This document shows, one piece after another, positions 16,494-25,589 of a stretch of DNA of 64,000 nucleotides. The notes below the pieces were generated by a model. It made no database searches. It worked only from the letters and a program-made list of their open reading frames with translations, and was not told where the DNA came from. The stretch is from JAVBLG01 sp031553655 (GTDB lineage Bacteria > Desulfobacterota > Desulfovibrionia > Desulfovibrionales > Desulfovibrionaceae), in assembly GCA_031553655.1 (NCBI GenBank), contig JAVBLG010000049.1, forward strand, positions 10,978 to 74,977, given 5' to 3'. Within the stretch, counting starts at the first letter, position 1. Every line of letters begins with the position of its first letter. The position numbers were made by a program, and so were the translations under genes.

Positions 16494-17411
16494 TCAGGCA
16501 TAAGTGACGGAGGCAAAAGTCCTTCGGATACTCTTGTCATAGGCGACAGCGGAATGCCCGAAAATGACGAATACGCCTTCACGGCTGGCATATTTGATTC
16601 CATGTCGCCTCCTGAACTCTTTAGCCCTTTTTCCGTACTGAATAAGCGGATGGATGGAGCCGATTATACAAGTGCCGAGCCCCAGAGATTCAGCGCTCAG
16701 CATGGCGTAAGTTGCCGCGATAATCGGGTCGGCCGGATCGGCATAGGGCGAACCATAGAAGTAGATGGCGAGCGGAGCGTCATAGGTGACGATATTTACG
16801 CCATCGTCCATGCGGGCTGTAAACGCGGTCAGCGTGGGCCGCACAAAGTTCCGGAACAGCGCGTCATTCGCCTTTCTCCATAAAGGGCGCATCAGCGTCA
16901 AAAAACAGGGGGAGACAAGCCAGCGCATCTTTTTCAGATAGGTGCAGAAATCCAGAGCAAAGGCTCTGTTTTTCTCCCTGCTGTCCAAAACCAGCACATG
17001 CACATCCGATGGAGGCAGACCAGAAGGGGCTGTGCTCGCGGCGGCAAGTATCTTTTCAACAAAATGGGCTTCCACCGGAGACTCCAGAAATTCGCGGATG
17101 CTTCTTCGGCGCTGCAATAGGGCGAGCATCCGGTCATATGAAGCGGAGGCGCTGCGCGGAGGCGAGAGGAACATGTCTTCAGGGGCCAGCGTGCGGCCAT
17201 GCACTTCAATGGCTCCGGCCGGGCACACGGCCATGCAGTGCCCGCAGCCTATGCAGCCGAAAAGAGGGGCATCCGCTTGCTTCACCTTTCCGTTTTCCAA
17301 GCGCAGGCCAAAATCTTTACATACAGATACGCACAAGCCACAGCCTGTGCAGGCATCGTAGCGTATTGTAATGCGTGCCGCTTCGTTGGTTCTGGATGTT
17401 GGTATAGCCAT
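16494..17411 (-). CDS. Nitroreductase with N-terminal 2[4Fe-4S] ferredoxin domain
   Basis: The 305-residue protein starts with a bacterial ferredoxin (CTGCGLCVSVC at about 21-31 and CIGCGHCMAVCPAG at about 52-65) and continues as a nitroreductase fold that binds FMN: RRRSIREF near 105, APSGLPPSDVHVLVL, then SAESLGLGTC and a terminal EGVFVIFGHSA. The fusion lets electrons pass from the clusters to the flavin. It is common in anaerobes, where the acceptor is usually unknown. AAAGGG precedes the ATG at 17411. Confidence 0.9.
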   Translation of the reverse strand: MAIPTSRTNEAARITIRYDACTGCGLCVSVCKDFGLRLENGKVKQADAPLFGCIGCGHCMAVCPAGAIEVHGRTLAPEDMFLSPPRSASASYDRMLALLQRRRSIREFLESPVEAHFVEKILAAASTAPSGLPPSDVHVLVLDSREKNRAFALDFCTYLKKMRWLVSPCFLTLMRPLWRKANDALFRNFVRPTLTAFTARMDDGVNIVTYDAPLAIYFYGSPYADPADPIIAATYAMLSAESLGLGTCIIGSIHPLIQYGKRAKEFRRRHGIKYASREGVFVIFGHSAVAYDKSIRRTFASVTYA

Positions 17412-17497
17412 ATTCTGTTTTCCCTTTCGCCAAGCGCTTTCCAATCACGTGCTCACAAGCTATCGGAGTTTATTGTCGAAAGAAATCGCGACGGGTA

Positions 17498-18214
17498 TTA
17501 TCCGTTAATATAATTCAGGGAGATACTATCGCCAGGAGCGACTGTTTCAGTGATATTACCCTGACGGAAAATTATGGCCTCGGTATCTCCAAGTAAAGTG
17601 GCGTTTTCGCCCTGAACATGCAGGGCCGAACCTTCACGCAAGGCCAGAACGCTTTCTTTGGGATTGGCGGCCAAAAATTCCACCAGCCGCTCTTCCCTGC
17701 TTTCGCCATTATGCCCGGCCGGTTTACCGCTGATGAAATGCGGATTTATCTGGAAGGGAATCAAATTGAAGGCGGCCAGAGTTCCTGTTTCCATTATGGG
17801 CATATCGTTGGTGGTGCGAATACTGGGGCAGGCCACATTGCTGCCGGCGCTCCAGCCCATGTAGGGCATGCTGTTTTCCACCCGTTCGCGCACGGCTTCG
17901 ACAAGTTTGTTATCGTAAAGGCGCTTCAGCAACGCAAAAGTATTGCCGCCGCCAACTACCAGGGCTTCAGCCGAATCCAGAGCTTTAAGCCCATCCCCGC
18001 ACTCATGAATGGAAACGAGCTCTACTCCCAGACGCGAAAATACAGGACGCACAAGGCCGATGTATTCATCAAAACTGAAAGACACCGCCGCATAAGGGAT
18101 AAAAAGCGCCCGTTTCACCGTATCTTGCAACAGCAGGCGCATTTGCTCACGCGCATGCTCCAGATATCCCATGTCGCCCTTTCGCGAACTGCTCATCAAA
18201 AGCAGGTGTTTCAT
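17498..18214 (-). CDS. pepE: Peptidase E, alpha-aspartyl dipeptidase
   Basis: At 238 residues it matches PepE, the serine peptidase that cleaves Asp-Xaa dipeptides. The nucleophile Ser122 lies in MGWSAGSN, catalytic His159 in QINPHF, and the family phrases VVGGGNTFALLK (about 87-98) and CPSIRTTNDMPI are present. It is cytoplasmic and a stand-alone gene with AAGGAA before the ATG. Confidence 0.92.
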   Translation of the reverse strand: MKHLLLMSSSRKGDMGYLEHAREQMRLLLQDTVKRALFIPYAAVSFSFDEYIGLVRPVFSRLGVELVSIHECGDGLKALDSAEALVVGGGNTFALLKRLYDNKLVEAVRERVENSMPYMGWSAGSNVACPSIRTTNDMPIMETGTLAAFNLIPFQINPHFISGKPAGHNGESREERLVEFLAANPKESVLALREGSALHVQGENATLLGDTEAIIFRQGNITETVAPGDSISLNYING

Positions 18215-18293
18215 ATTATTCCTTCTGAAATTTACTTTATGACCAGGCGTTGGCCATTCCGTTTCACATCAGTGTGAAGCGAATGGATACAAG

Positions 18294-18749
18294 CTATTTG
18301 AACATGCCCTCGCGCAAGTTGATGCCATGTTCCAGCCAGGCCTTCAGCGCGCAAAGCATCTGGGTCCAGCCCTGGCAATTATCGTAAGAGGCTTTGAGTC
18401 CGGCTTCCGTTTCCCGCCAGCCGCGTTCACTCACGGCAACCAGGGTACGGCCGTCTTCGAGCGACTCAAAAGTCATTGTCACTGTGGTCTGGTAGGCGGT
18501 TGACCAGGATGTGTCATTGGCGTCCCACCTGAATATGATTTTCCGCTCTGGCACCACTTCAACAACCGAAACCGGAAATTCTCCAGGGAAGTCATGAAAA
18601 TCCCAGTACACTGTCGCGCCTGTCTCCATGCGTCCCTTCGCGCCCCCGGTGGTGAAGTAACGCGATAACTTTTCGGGATCGGCAACAGCCTCGAATACTT
18701 CCGCCACAGGTTTGGCAATATGCGCGGTAAGTTTGAAAGTCAGATTCAT
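18294..18749 (-). CDS. SRPBCC/AHSA1-domain protein
   Basis: This 151-residue protein is a single START-like helix-grip domain of the activator-of-Hsp90 type: FKLTAHIAKPVAEVFEAVAD at the start, KIIFRWDAND in the middle, and a long C-terminal helix NCQGWTQMLCALKAWLEHG. Such domains bind hydrophobic ligands, but no specific ligand is evident. GGAG precedes the ATG. The MFS gene lies 22 bases upstream on the same strand. Confidence 0.88.
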   Translation of the reverse strand: MNLTFKLTAHIAKPVAEVFEAVADPEKLSRYFTTGGAKGRMETGATVYWDFHDFPGEFPVSVVEVVPERKIIFRWDANDTSWSTAYQTTVTMTFESLEDGRTLVAVSERGWRETEAGLKASYDNCQGWTQMLCALKAWLEHGINLREGMFK

Positions 18750-18771
18750 AAAACTTCTCCAACAGCTTTAT

Positions 18772-19956
18772 TTAGTTGCTATCTTCAACGCCTGTTTTTT
18801 CCATCAGCAGAACCGGGACTACGGCAATTGAAGCGACTACGGCCATAAGAGCATAAATCCAGTCTATGCCCCAGGCGGCGGCCATGAGACCGAACAATAG
18901 CGGCGTTAAAATATTGATTATGCCGCGCGCGAAATTACTGATGGAAAACACATCGTCATAAGTCTGGCTATCTCTTACCGGTTCAGTGATAATAGTCTGG
19001 ATTACAGGTACCGTTCCTCTTGTGACGACGCCCAGCAACAAAGCCACAATAATTATGAAAACCAGCTCCCGGCCGAAAATCAGCGCCACGAGCAAAACTG
19101 TGAGCAACAACTGTGCGACAATGAATACCTTGCGCGCGCCAACGCGATCTACCAGTCTGCCACAGGCCATTTTACCGAAAAACGATCCCGTGGTGAAGCC
19201 CAGAGCCAGCGCTCCGATTACTTTGGGATCAAACCCTCTGTCGAGCAACAGCAACGGCAGAAAGGTGAAAACACGATCATTGCTGAAGGCATTTAACGCG
19301 CTGGCCAGCATGGACAAAGCCACCGCGCGGATCCGAAGCAGGGAGAATGACGGCAAGCGCCGTTTGGGCGCGGGGGTGGTTGGGGCGTCATTTTTACCCC
19401 TGCTGGAAATAAACAGCCATCCGGCGGCCAGCAAAGCCAGCGCTCCATAGCCGAAGCACACCGTCCGCCATCCGGAAACGCCTAAAATGGTGAACGCCGC
19501 CGCGAATCCGGCAAAAGACACCAGCGGAATTCTGCCTATGTCGCCGATAGCTGTAAAATCGCTCATTACCTTGCCCAACAGTCGGCGCTCGGTATTCACT
19601 GTCAGGTGGGAAAAGGCTATATTATGGTAAATGCCGTGCCCGGCCACAGCCAAAATGAAGCACAATCCGGCCACAGCCATACTGCCGGACAACGAGGCGG
19701 CGAAGAAGCCCGCGCCGTATATTACCGTGACAAGGCAAACAGAATGATTGAATCCAAACTTGCGGGCAAAAAATATGGAACCCAACCCGGCCAGGGTTCC
19801 GGCCGCACCGCCAAGAGAGGTGACAAACCCCACCTCCTTCTCACCATATCCGAAATAAACCGCCATAAAGGCCAGCAAAATGGGCACGGAGTCGAACAGG
19901 CCGTCAATCAGCACATGATAGGCATTGAGCAGGATGTATTCAGATTTGGAAATCAT
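18772..19956 (-). CDS. MFS transporter
   Basis: The 394-residue protein has twelve predicted transmembrane helices in two halves separated by a basic cytoplasmic loop (residues ~190-210, SSRGKNDAPTTPAPKRR). The helix 8-9 loop has KMACGRLVDRVGARKVF, an MFS A-like motif. The substrate cannot be predicted; drug or metabolite export is usual for this size. No strong ribosome binding site is visible before the ATG. The SRPBCC gene follows 22 bases downstream. Confidence 0.88.
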   Translation of the reverse strand: MISKSEYILLNAYHVLIDGLFDSVPILLAFMAVYFGYGEKEVGFVTSLGGAAGTLAGLGSIFFARKFGFNHSVCLVTVIYGAGFFAASLSGSMAVAGLCFILAVAGHGIYHNIAFSHLTVNTERRLLGKVMSDFTAIGDIGRIPLVSFAGFAAAFTILGVSGWRTVCFGYGALALLAAGWLFISSRGKNDAPTTPAPKRRLPSFSLLRIRAVALSMLASALNAFSNDRVFTFLPLLLLDRGFDPKVIGALALGFTTGSFFGKMACGRLVDRVGARKVFIVAQLLLTVLLVALIFGRELVFIIIVALLLGVVTRGTVPVIQTIITEPVRDSQTYDDVFSISNFARGIINILTPLLFGLMAAAWGIDWIYALMAVVASIAVVPVLLMEKTGVEDSN

Positions 19957-20150
19957 CGTGGTGGTCGCCCCAATTTATTCAATTACTTAAAGTGGTATGA
20001 TAAGGCGCAAATCTATCTATTGTCTGTTCCTGACGGCCTGGTTATACCTGCTTGAAATCGGTCCGCAAGCCTGCTTTATTGCGCCTGATGCGGATGCGCG
20101 GGACTACATAAATCGAACCGGCGCAATTTTATAATATTCCAGTTGGGAAA

Positions 20151-20675
20151 ATGCCAAAATACGACCTGTTAATAAAATTACATGGCGGAAAAAGAAATTC
20201 CATCGGCGAAGCCGTGGCTGTTGCCAACATTGTACTGGCCAAACCAGAACTTTTTGAAGATCTTTTTGATATGCTTAAAAATGAAGATTCCCTGATACGC
20301 ATGCGCGCGGCCTATGCCATATCGAAAATTGCGGATAGCCGCCCGGATTTGCTTCAGCCTCACAAAGATCATCTTCTGGATTACCTGGCCGATCCCGGCA
20401 GCGGTCACCTGGCCCGCGCCTGCATGTTGCAAGCTTTGCATAAAATGCCCCTGACAGCGGAAGATATAAGCCTGCTCAAAGATATGCTGCGCGGCTTTAT
20501 GTTCAGCGACAGCAGCATTGTGAAAACCTTATCTCTGCATATGCTTGTGGAGTTTGCCGATAATGATCCGAGCCTGCGCTCGGAAGTTATACCCATTTTA
20601 TGGCAGGCTCTGGAATGCGGCACTCCGGCTATGCGCGCCAGAGCACGAAAGTTGATGAAAAAATATAAGCTTTAG
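20151..20675 (+). CDS. HEAT-repeat protein
   Basis: The 174-residue product consists of paired helices typical of HEAT repeats (LFDMLKNEDSLIRMRAAYAISKIAD, HLARACMLQALHKM, SLHMLVEFADNDPSLRSEV). It is probably a scaffold or binding protein in the cytoplasm; no catalytic motif is visible. It is a single gene with a short GGGAA site upstream. Confidence 0.75.
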   Translation: MPKYDLLIKLHGGKRNSIGEAVAVANIVLAKPELFEDLFDMLKNEDSLIRMRAAYAISKIADSRPDLLQPHKDHLLDYLADPGSGHLARACMLQALHKMPLTAEDISLLKDMLRGFMFSDSSIVKTLSLHMLVEFADNDPSLRSEVIPILWQALECGTPAMRARARKLMKKYKL

Positions 20676-20804
20676 TATATAATCCACACAGAGCACAATA
20701 AAACTCGTCCTATGCACCGCTAATAACTGAAATATTTCCACAGGCCAAAGAAATATTTGCTTGTTCCGGTGGAGCCACTTTTCCTTTTAATACCGCAGAC
20801 AACC

Positions 20805-22130
20805 ATGCCAGTTACCCCAACCAAGCAGCAACAAGAAGTCATCCTACATACTGAAGGGCCATTATTGGTTATTGCCGGTCCAGGGGCTGGCAAAACCTTC
20901 ACCTTGGTGGAGCGCATAGCCTATCTTGTGACGGAAAAAGGCATTGCGCCTGACAATATACTGGTGGGCACGTTTACAGAGAAGGCGGCAACGGAACTCG
21001 TCACTCGTATCACCCGCAGGATTTTATCCAATAATATCACTGTAAATGTGGATGAAATGTATGTAGGAACACTGCATTCCATTTGTCTGCGTATTTTGGA
21101 AGAAAGCCGTGAGTTTACCCGGCTTAAAAAGAATTTTACTCTGATGGATCAGTTCGACCAGAGCTATTTCATCTATCAGCGCCTTCCTACCTTTGAAGAG
21201 CGAGCTCCGCTGTCACTCCTGCTTGGTCGGGAAAGTGTTTCGCGCTGGAAACGGGCTACTTCACTATGCGCTTGGGTCAACAAGCTGTCGGAAGAAGTCA
21301 TTGATCCCGCCATGCTGCAACAGGATACTGATGAGGCTGTGGCGGCTCTAGGCAAATGGTACACCCATTATCTGGATCTACTTGAACAGGAAAATTTGCT
21401 GGATTTTTCCGTCATTCAATTGGAAACGCTTAAGTTATTCAACGCTCACCCGGATACCGTGCTTGCTCGATTGCATGAGCGGATCCGATACATCATGATT
21501 GATGAATATCAGGACACCAACACCGTGCAAGAGCGCCTGCTCATGGCTCTGGCCGGTAAAAGTCGGAATATCTGTGTGGTGGGAGATGATGACCAGGGGC
21601 TATACCGCTTCCGTGGGGCTACCATCCGCAATATTCTGGAATTCCCTCAGCGTTTTGCCAAGGGCGAATGCGCGGTGTGCAGCCTAACTGTGAATTACCG
21701 CTCTGATCCGGCTATCATTGATTTCTATAACCGCTGGATGGACGGCAGTGCGGACAATTTTTCCTGGAAATATGGCGATAGAACCTTCCGATATGCCAAA
21801 TCCATTGTTCCTCCGGCCGATAAACCGAACATAGGAGCGCAGGCGGTTATAAAACTCCCAGGCGACCCTAATACCGTGAATTGGCATGAGGAAGTTTTGG
21901 CCTTTCTGCAAACTATGCGCGAAAATCACCTGGAAGACTGGAACCAGGTCGCTTTTCTGTTCCGCTCGGTGCGCAATGACAAGGCCCAGGCTTTGGCCGC
22001 CTTTCTGGAAGAAAACGGCGTGCCGATCTACGCGCCGCGTTCCAACCTCTTTTTTGACCGCGAGGAAGTGCGCCTGATGTGCGGTGCATTTCTCTTCATT
22101 TTTCGTATTTTTGGAGATATTCGGGCCTAG
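20805..22130 (+). pseudogene. UvrD/Rep-type DNA helicase, truncated C-terminus
   Basis: The 441-residue product keeps the first half of a superfamily 1 helicase: Walker A AGPGAGKT (about 25-32), TFTEKAATEL (Ia), DEYQDTN (Walker B), GDDDQGLYRFRGA (III) and VNYRSDPAI (IV). It breaks off in the second ATPase domain after DREEVRLMCGAFLF; motifs V and VI, which complete the ATP site, are absent. Intact relatives run 600 to 1,000 residues. The last dozen codons read as unrelated sequence, just before base composition turns AT-rich and a TIR gene begins at 22208. A recombination or insertion probably replaced the 3' part. The exact start is uncertain: a TTG at 20757 is also possible. Confidence 0.78.
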
Positions 22131-22207
22131 AAACTATGAAGATTGTGAAGAGCTTGCCTGTGTTGGTAAAAGATGAACTGGCATGATAAACATATAGGAG
22201 ATGGAAT

Positions 22208-24673
22208 ATGCGTGTTTTTTTATCCCACAGCAGCTCTGATAAGAAAAAATACGTTAATTATATCGCAGAAAAATTGAATTCTGACGAAGTCATTATTGAT
22301 ACAAAATCGTTTATACCTTCTAGAAAAAATGACGCAGAAATGGATCGCCTTATTTCTGACTGCGATATTTTTACGTACTTCATTTCAAAAGAATCTCTCG
22401 CATCTGAAAATGTCAAAAAAGAACTAGATTTATTTGAAAAGTATAAAAAAACAACAGATAAAGAGTTTATACCTATAATCATAGAAGGTGATATTGCATA
22501 TGATGATGGGAGAATGCGAGAATGGTTTCGGGACTATAATCTTAGAAGGGTGACAAAACCAAGTAAGGCTTTTGCAATCATAGATGAGGCGATAAGAATA
22601 AAAACGTGGCGATATTATCATCTGCTAAAAGAAAGAGAGCAACTATTTGTAGGGAGAAACGATTTTATTAATCGTTTTGAACAACGCTACTATGATAGAA
22701 AGATTGGCAAGGCAATTGTGTATGTAGCGTCAGGATTTGACAAAATTGGTAGAACAGCTTTTCTAACTCACTGTCTGAAAAAAGTTAATAGATGTAGAGA
22801 AGCATATTCATTTCCAAAGTTTCATTTATCATCATTGGATGGCATTGAGAGTTTTATTTATAATATCAATGAGAGTGGTGTGTCTCCTTTTGTTGACTTA
22901 GAATATCTCGGCAATAAGAGTATGGAAGAAAAGATTAAGATAGCGCAACAACAGCTTGAAGGATTTTCCAATAATGATGACATCATTCATATTGTTGATA
23001 GCGGGTGCATAATTAGAAGTAATGGTAAGGTATCTGAATGGTTTGAATCTATCATAAAGGGTGTAGACAATATAAAAATTGGTGCAAGATTGATTATTTC
23101 TTCTCGATATAGTTGTCAGAATGCTTATGAGCAAAAACTGTGGAGTATCTCTCTGACTGAGTTGACAGAACAAGAGCGCAGCTGGCTTTTTAGTAAATAT
23201 TTACAAATTTCAAGCATATCGCTTTCAAACGATGAGTTTGATACATGTCTAAACTGGCTCCAAGGCTATCCTGAGCAAGTATTTTTTTTGGTAAACTCCA
23301 TAGAAAAAATAGGATATGAAGCAACTAGATCTGATTCTAAGAATATTGTTGATTATAGTTTGCAGAGAGCAGGTTCAATACTTTCAAGATATATGGATGA
23401 TTCAGATAGCATGGCGTTTATTGCAACAATAGCAGAGACAGGAATAATAAAGGTTGATACTCTTTTGAAAGCTTTTGGTGACAATGAAAAATACCGCATA
23501 CTCTTTACAGACATGCTCTTACTGTCTGTCTGTACAAATGAAGGAGTTTCAAAAGAATATGTTAGGCTTAGTGATTCGATTAAAGATTACATAGATAGAA
23601 AGAAAATTAAAAAACCTGAAGAAGTTATAAGCAAGATAAAGAGCATTATTTTAGATGATATGAATAGTGACGCTCATGGCTTACCAGATTCTTCAGATTT
23701 ATATTTTGCAATGAAGGTAGATATTGAGGAAAATGGTACTCTTGACAATAAATACTTATTTCCTTCGCACCTTGCGCGGTGTATGCGTGATTTGTATAAT
23801 AAGCGTGAAGATGACAAGCAAGTTATTAAAATTGCAGAATATTTAATAAACAAAGAACGCACCATAGATCGCTATACTCTGAATACTGCAAGATATTATT
23901 TATGCCTTGCTTTGGCGAGAAAACGTGATCCACGCGTGCTTATAGAAGTATCACTACTAAATAATGCAGAGAGATATTTTATATCAGGATTCTACTATCG
24001 GTTGATTGGCGAATGGGCACAAGCGATAGGCCAACTTGAGAATGCGCTAAAAGAGTATCCCGAGCATAAAAGGGCAAAGCGAGAGTTAATGACAGCGTAC
24101 ATTCGCCTAGATGAATACGATAAGGCATTTGTCCTAGCCGAAGAATGCTACTGCACTGATAGTAGTAATATATACTTTGCTCATGGGTATTTCAAATGTT
24201 TACTGTCAAAGTATGCAAAAGCTCATGATAAAAAATATAAAGAAAAAATGGAAAAAATTCTTGAAATAAAAATTTCTGATGATTTTAGAGATAAGAGCAT
24301 GTTGGCAGCGATGCAAGCACTTTATACGTACCACATAAACGCAAGTAAAGATGAAGCATACAACATCCTCAATAGGCAGGTCGTGACGCATAAAAATGAT
24401 ATTTATGCTTTAATTGAAAAATTTAATATAGCAGAAAAAGCATTTGATATTCCCATGATGCAAGTTACAAGTGGTAGTATAAGAGAATTTGCAAAAGATA
24501 AAGATTCATTTGAAGATATTATTGTAATTAATGATGTTTTACTGCTTGCCCATAATGGCGATTTTGATCAAGCAGTGAAGGTAATTTATAATCTTCCTCA
24601 TATTTATTCCAGTTCTTTCCGTGAAAAGCAGCTTGAAAAAATTGAGAAAATTCGTGTAAGTAGCGTTCTGTGA
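22208..24673 (+). CDS. TIR-domain protein with degenerate STAND-like NTPase and TPR-like C-terminus
   Basis: The 821-residue protein begins with a TIR domain (about 1-135): MRVFLSHSSSDKKKY, a FIPSR loop, DCDIFTYFISKES, and SENVKKELDLFEKY, where the NADase Glu of active TIRs would fall. A central region (about 145-430) looks like a STAND ATPase, with VGRNDFINRFEQ and a Walker-A-like GFDKIGRT (about 176-183) in which Lys is replaced by Arg, then IIHIVDSG as a B-like strand. The C-terminal third has paired helices resembling TPRs (NNAERYFISGFYYRLIGEW, LIRLDEYDKAF-type). TIR proteins of this plan deplete NAD on phage infection. Its AT-rich codons contrast sharply with all neighbours, so it was acquired separately. 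AGGAGATGGA precedes the ATG. Confidence 0.82.
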   Translation: MRVFLSHSSSDKKKYVNYIAEKLNSDEVIIDTKSFIPSRKNDAEMDRLISDCDIFTYFISKESLASENVKKELDLFEKYKKTTDKEFIPIIIEGDIAYDDGRMREWFRDYNLRRVTKPSKAFAIIDEAIRIKTWRYYHLLKEREQLFVGRNDFINRFEQRYYDRKIGKAIVYVASGFDKIGRTAFLTHCLKKVNRCREAYSFPKFHLSSLDGIESFIYNINESGVSPFVDLEYLGNKSMEEKIKIAQQQLEGFSNNDDIIHIVDSGCIIRSNGKVSEWFESIIKGVDNIKIGARLIISSRYSCQNAYEQKLWSISLTELTEQERSWLFSKYLQISSISLSNDEFDTCLNWLQGYPEQVFFLVNSIEKIGYEATRSDSKNIVDYSLQRAGSILSRYMDDSDSMAFIATIAETGIIKVDTLLKAFGDNEKYRILFTDMLLLSVCTNEGVSKEYVRLSDSIKDYIDRKKIKKPEEVISKIKSIILDDMNSDAHGLPDSSDLYFAMKVDIEENGTLDNKYLFPSHLARCMRDLYNKREDDKQVIKIAEYLINKERTIDRYTLNTARYYLCLALARKRDPRVLIEVSLLNNAERYFISGFYYRLIGEWAQAIGQLENALKEYPEHKRAKRELMTAYIRLDEYDKAFVLAEECYCTDSSNIYFAHGYFKCLLSKYAKAHDKKYKEKMEKILEIKISDDFRDKSMLAAMQALYTYHINASKDEAYNILNRQVVTHKNDIYALIEKFNIAEKAFDIPMMQVTSGSIREFAKDKDSFEDIIVINDVLLLAHNGDFDQAVKVIYNLPHIYSSSFREKQLEKIEKIRVSSVL

Positions 24674-24843
24674 GAGATGAATTCATTTCCCGTATAGCGC
24701 ACTCGAATATACGAGAGTAATTTCCCAAACTGGTGTGAGATGATCATGTATACCAAAGCACAATTTGACCATGTTCTCAAAAACATAGCCACCACCTCAT
24801 TATGAATATATTCGGTACACACTTATAAAGTATCGTATACGCG
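24674..24843. other. AT-rich intergenic tail after the TIR gene
   Basis: No gene can be supported here. Composition stays AT-rich like the TIR gene, suggesting this 170-base stretch belongs to the same insert. It ends at the minus-strand terminator of the convergent HD gene. A short open frame on the minus strand overlaps the TIR gene and looks like chance. Confidence 0.5.
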
Positions 24844-24869
24844 AAAAAAGCCCCTCGCGCGGAGGGGCT
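24844..24869 (-). terminator. Rho-independent terminator of the 25-39 kb cluster
   Basis: On the minus strand AGCCCCTC and GAGGGGCT form an 8-bp stem around a CGCGC loop followed by a run of six T. It lies about 30 bases past the stop of the HD gene (24898) and therefore ends the long minus-strand cluster. Confidence 0.88.
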
Positions 24870-24897
24870 ACCAGGTATATTCGGATGCAGATTCGCT

Positions 24898-25587
24898 CTA
24901 AGCGGCTTTCCCATCCCACTTCAGCACCGGCACTCTGAATCCCGGAACGATCCCGGTATTCATTGCCTCCATTGTCGGACTCATGCCGAACATCTTCCTC
25001 AACTCACGGTAAGCGGCTGAGGCCGGGCCGGAGAAGAAAATTTCCCCGGACTCGAAGCGGATATCCCTGGTTCCGTAAACATACTGAAAGTATGCGGCCA
25101 GGAATTCTTCCTTCACCGATTCCCAATGCATAGGGTCAACCCTCATATTTCGCACTGATTCCGGAATATCTTCCACTAGGTCGCGCCAGAACATCAAATG
25201 ATATTTCTCCATGGCGTAAACCGCATTGTCGGCCTCTTTCACCTCGGCGGGTTCCGGCCAAGGCAGGCCGAACTTTTCACAGATTACTCGCTGGACCTTG
25301 TCTTCCAAAGTCTTGTCGTCAGGGCAAAGGATTTTGGCCGGCCGGATTTTATCGCCGGTGTAGGCTTCGGCCGCGTCATGCAACAAGCCCCACAGCTTGA
25401 GTTCATCCGGCAGTATGGAGGCCACCAGAATGGAGTGCTGCGCCACCGAGTAGGGAAAGGGGCAGGCTCCGTTGTAACGGTTTATCTGGCTCATATGGTG
25501 GGCGATGTCCACTATGTCGATTTGTTCCGGTTGGGGATTGGCCAAGTCTATATTGTGGCCCATGAAAGTCCTTGCGATACTGTTCAT
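24898..25587 (-). CDS. HD-domain phosphohydrolase (YfbR-like)
   Basis: The 229-residue protein is an HD hydrolase resembling 5'-deoxynucleotidase YfbR and phage homologues. The first His is in YSVAQHSILVA (about 47-57), the HD doublet in LLHDAAEAYTGD (about 68-79), and the last Asp in VKEADNAVYAMEKYH. Such enzymes clear deoxynucleoside monophosphates. The ATG at 25587 sits 2 bases after the stop of the VWA gene (25590), with AAAGGA inside that gene's end, so translation is coupled. It is the last gene of the cluster. Confidence 0.85.
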   Translation of the reverse strand: MNSIARTFMGHNIDLANPQPEQIDIVDIAHHMSQINRYNGACPFPYSVAQHSILVASILPDELKLWGLLHDAAEAYTGDKIRPAKILCPDDKTLEDKVQRVICEKFGLPWPEPAEVKEADNAVYAMEKYHLMFWRDLVEDIPESVRNMRVDPMHWESVKEEFLAAYFQYVYGTRDIRFESGEIFFSGPASAAYRELRKMFGMSPTMEAMNTGIVPGFRVPVLKWDGKAA

Positions 25588-25589
25588 TT

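Noticed and set aside
12793..20044. The 16-base string CCTGACGGCCTGGTTA occurs at 12793-12808 and 20029-20044.
   Set aside because: It is short, the flanks do not match and no gene or structure is shared. It may be chance or a tiny remnant.
20805..24673. Truncated helicase plus TIR gene as a two-gene defence system like Gabija.
   Set aside because: The helicase lacks motifs V and VI, the nuclease partner is absent, and base composition of the two genes differs greatly.
24604..24822. A 72-codon minus-strand frame at the end of the TIR gene.
   Set aside because: It overlaps the TIR coding end, has no ribosome binding site and no domain.
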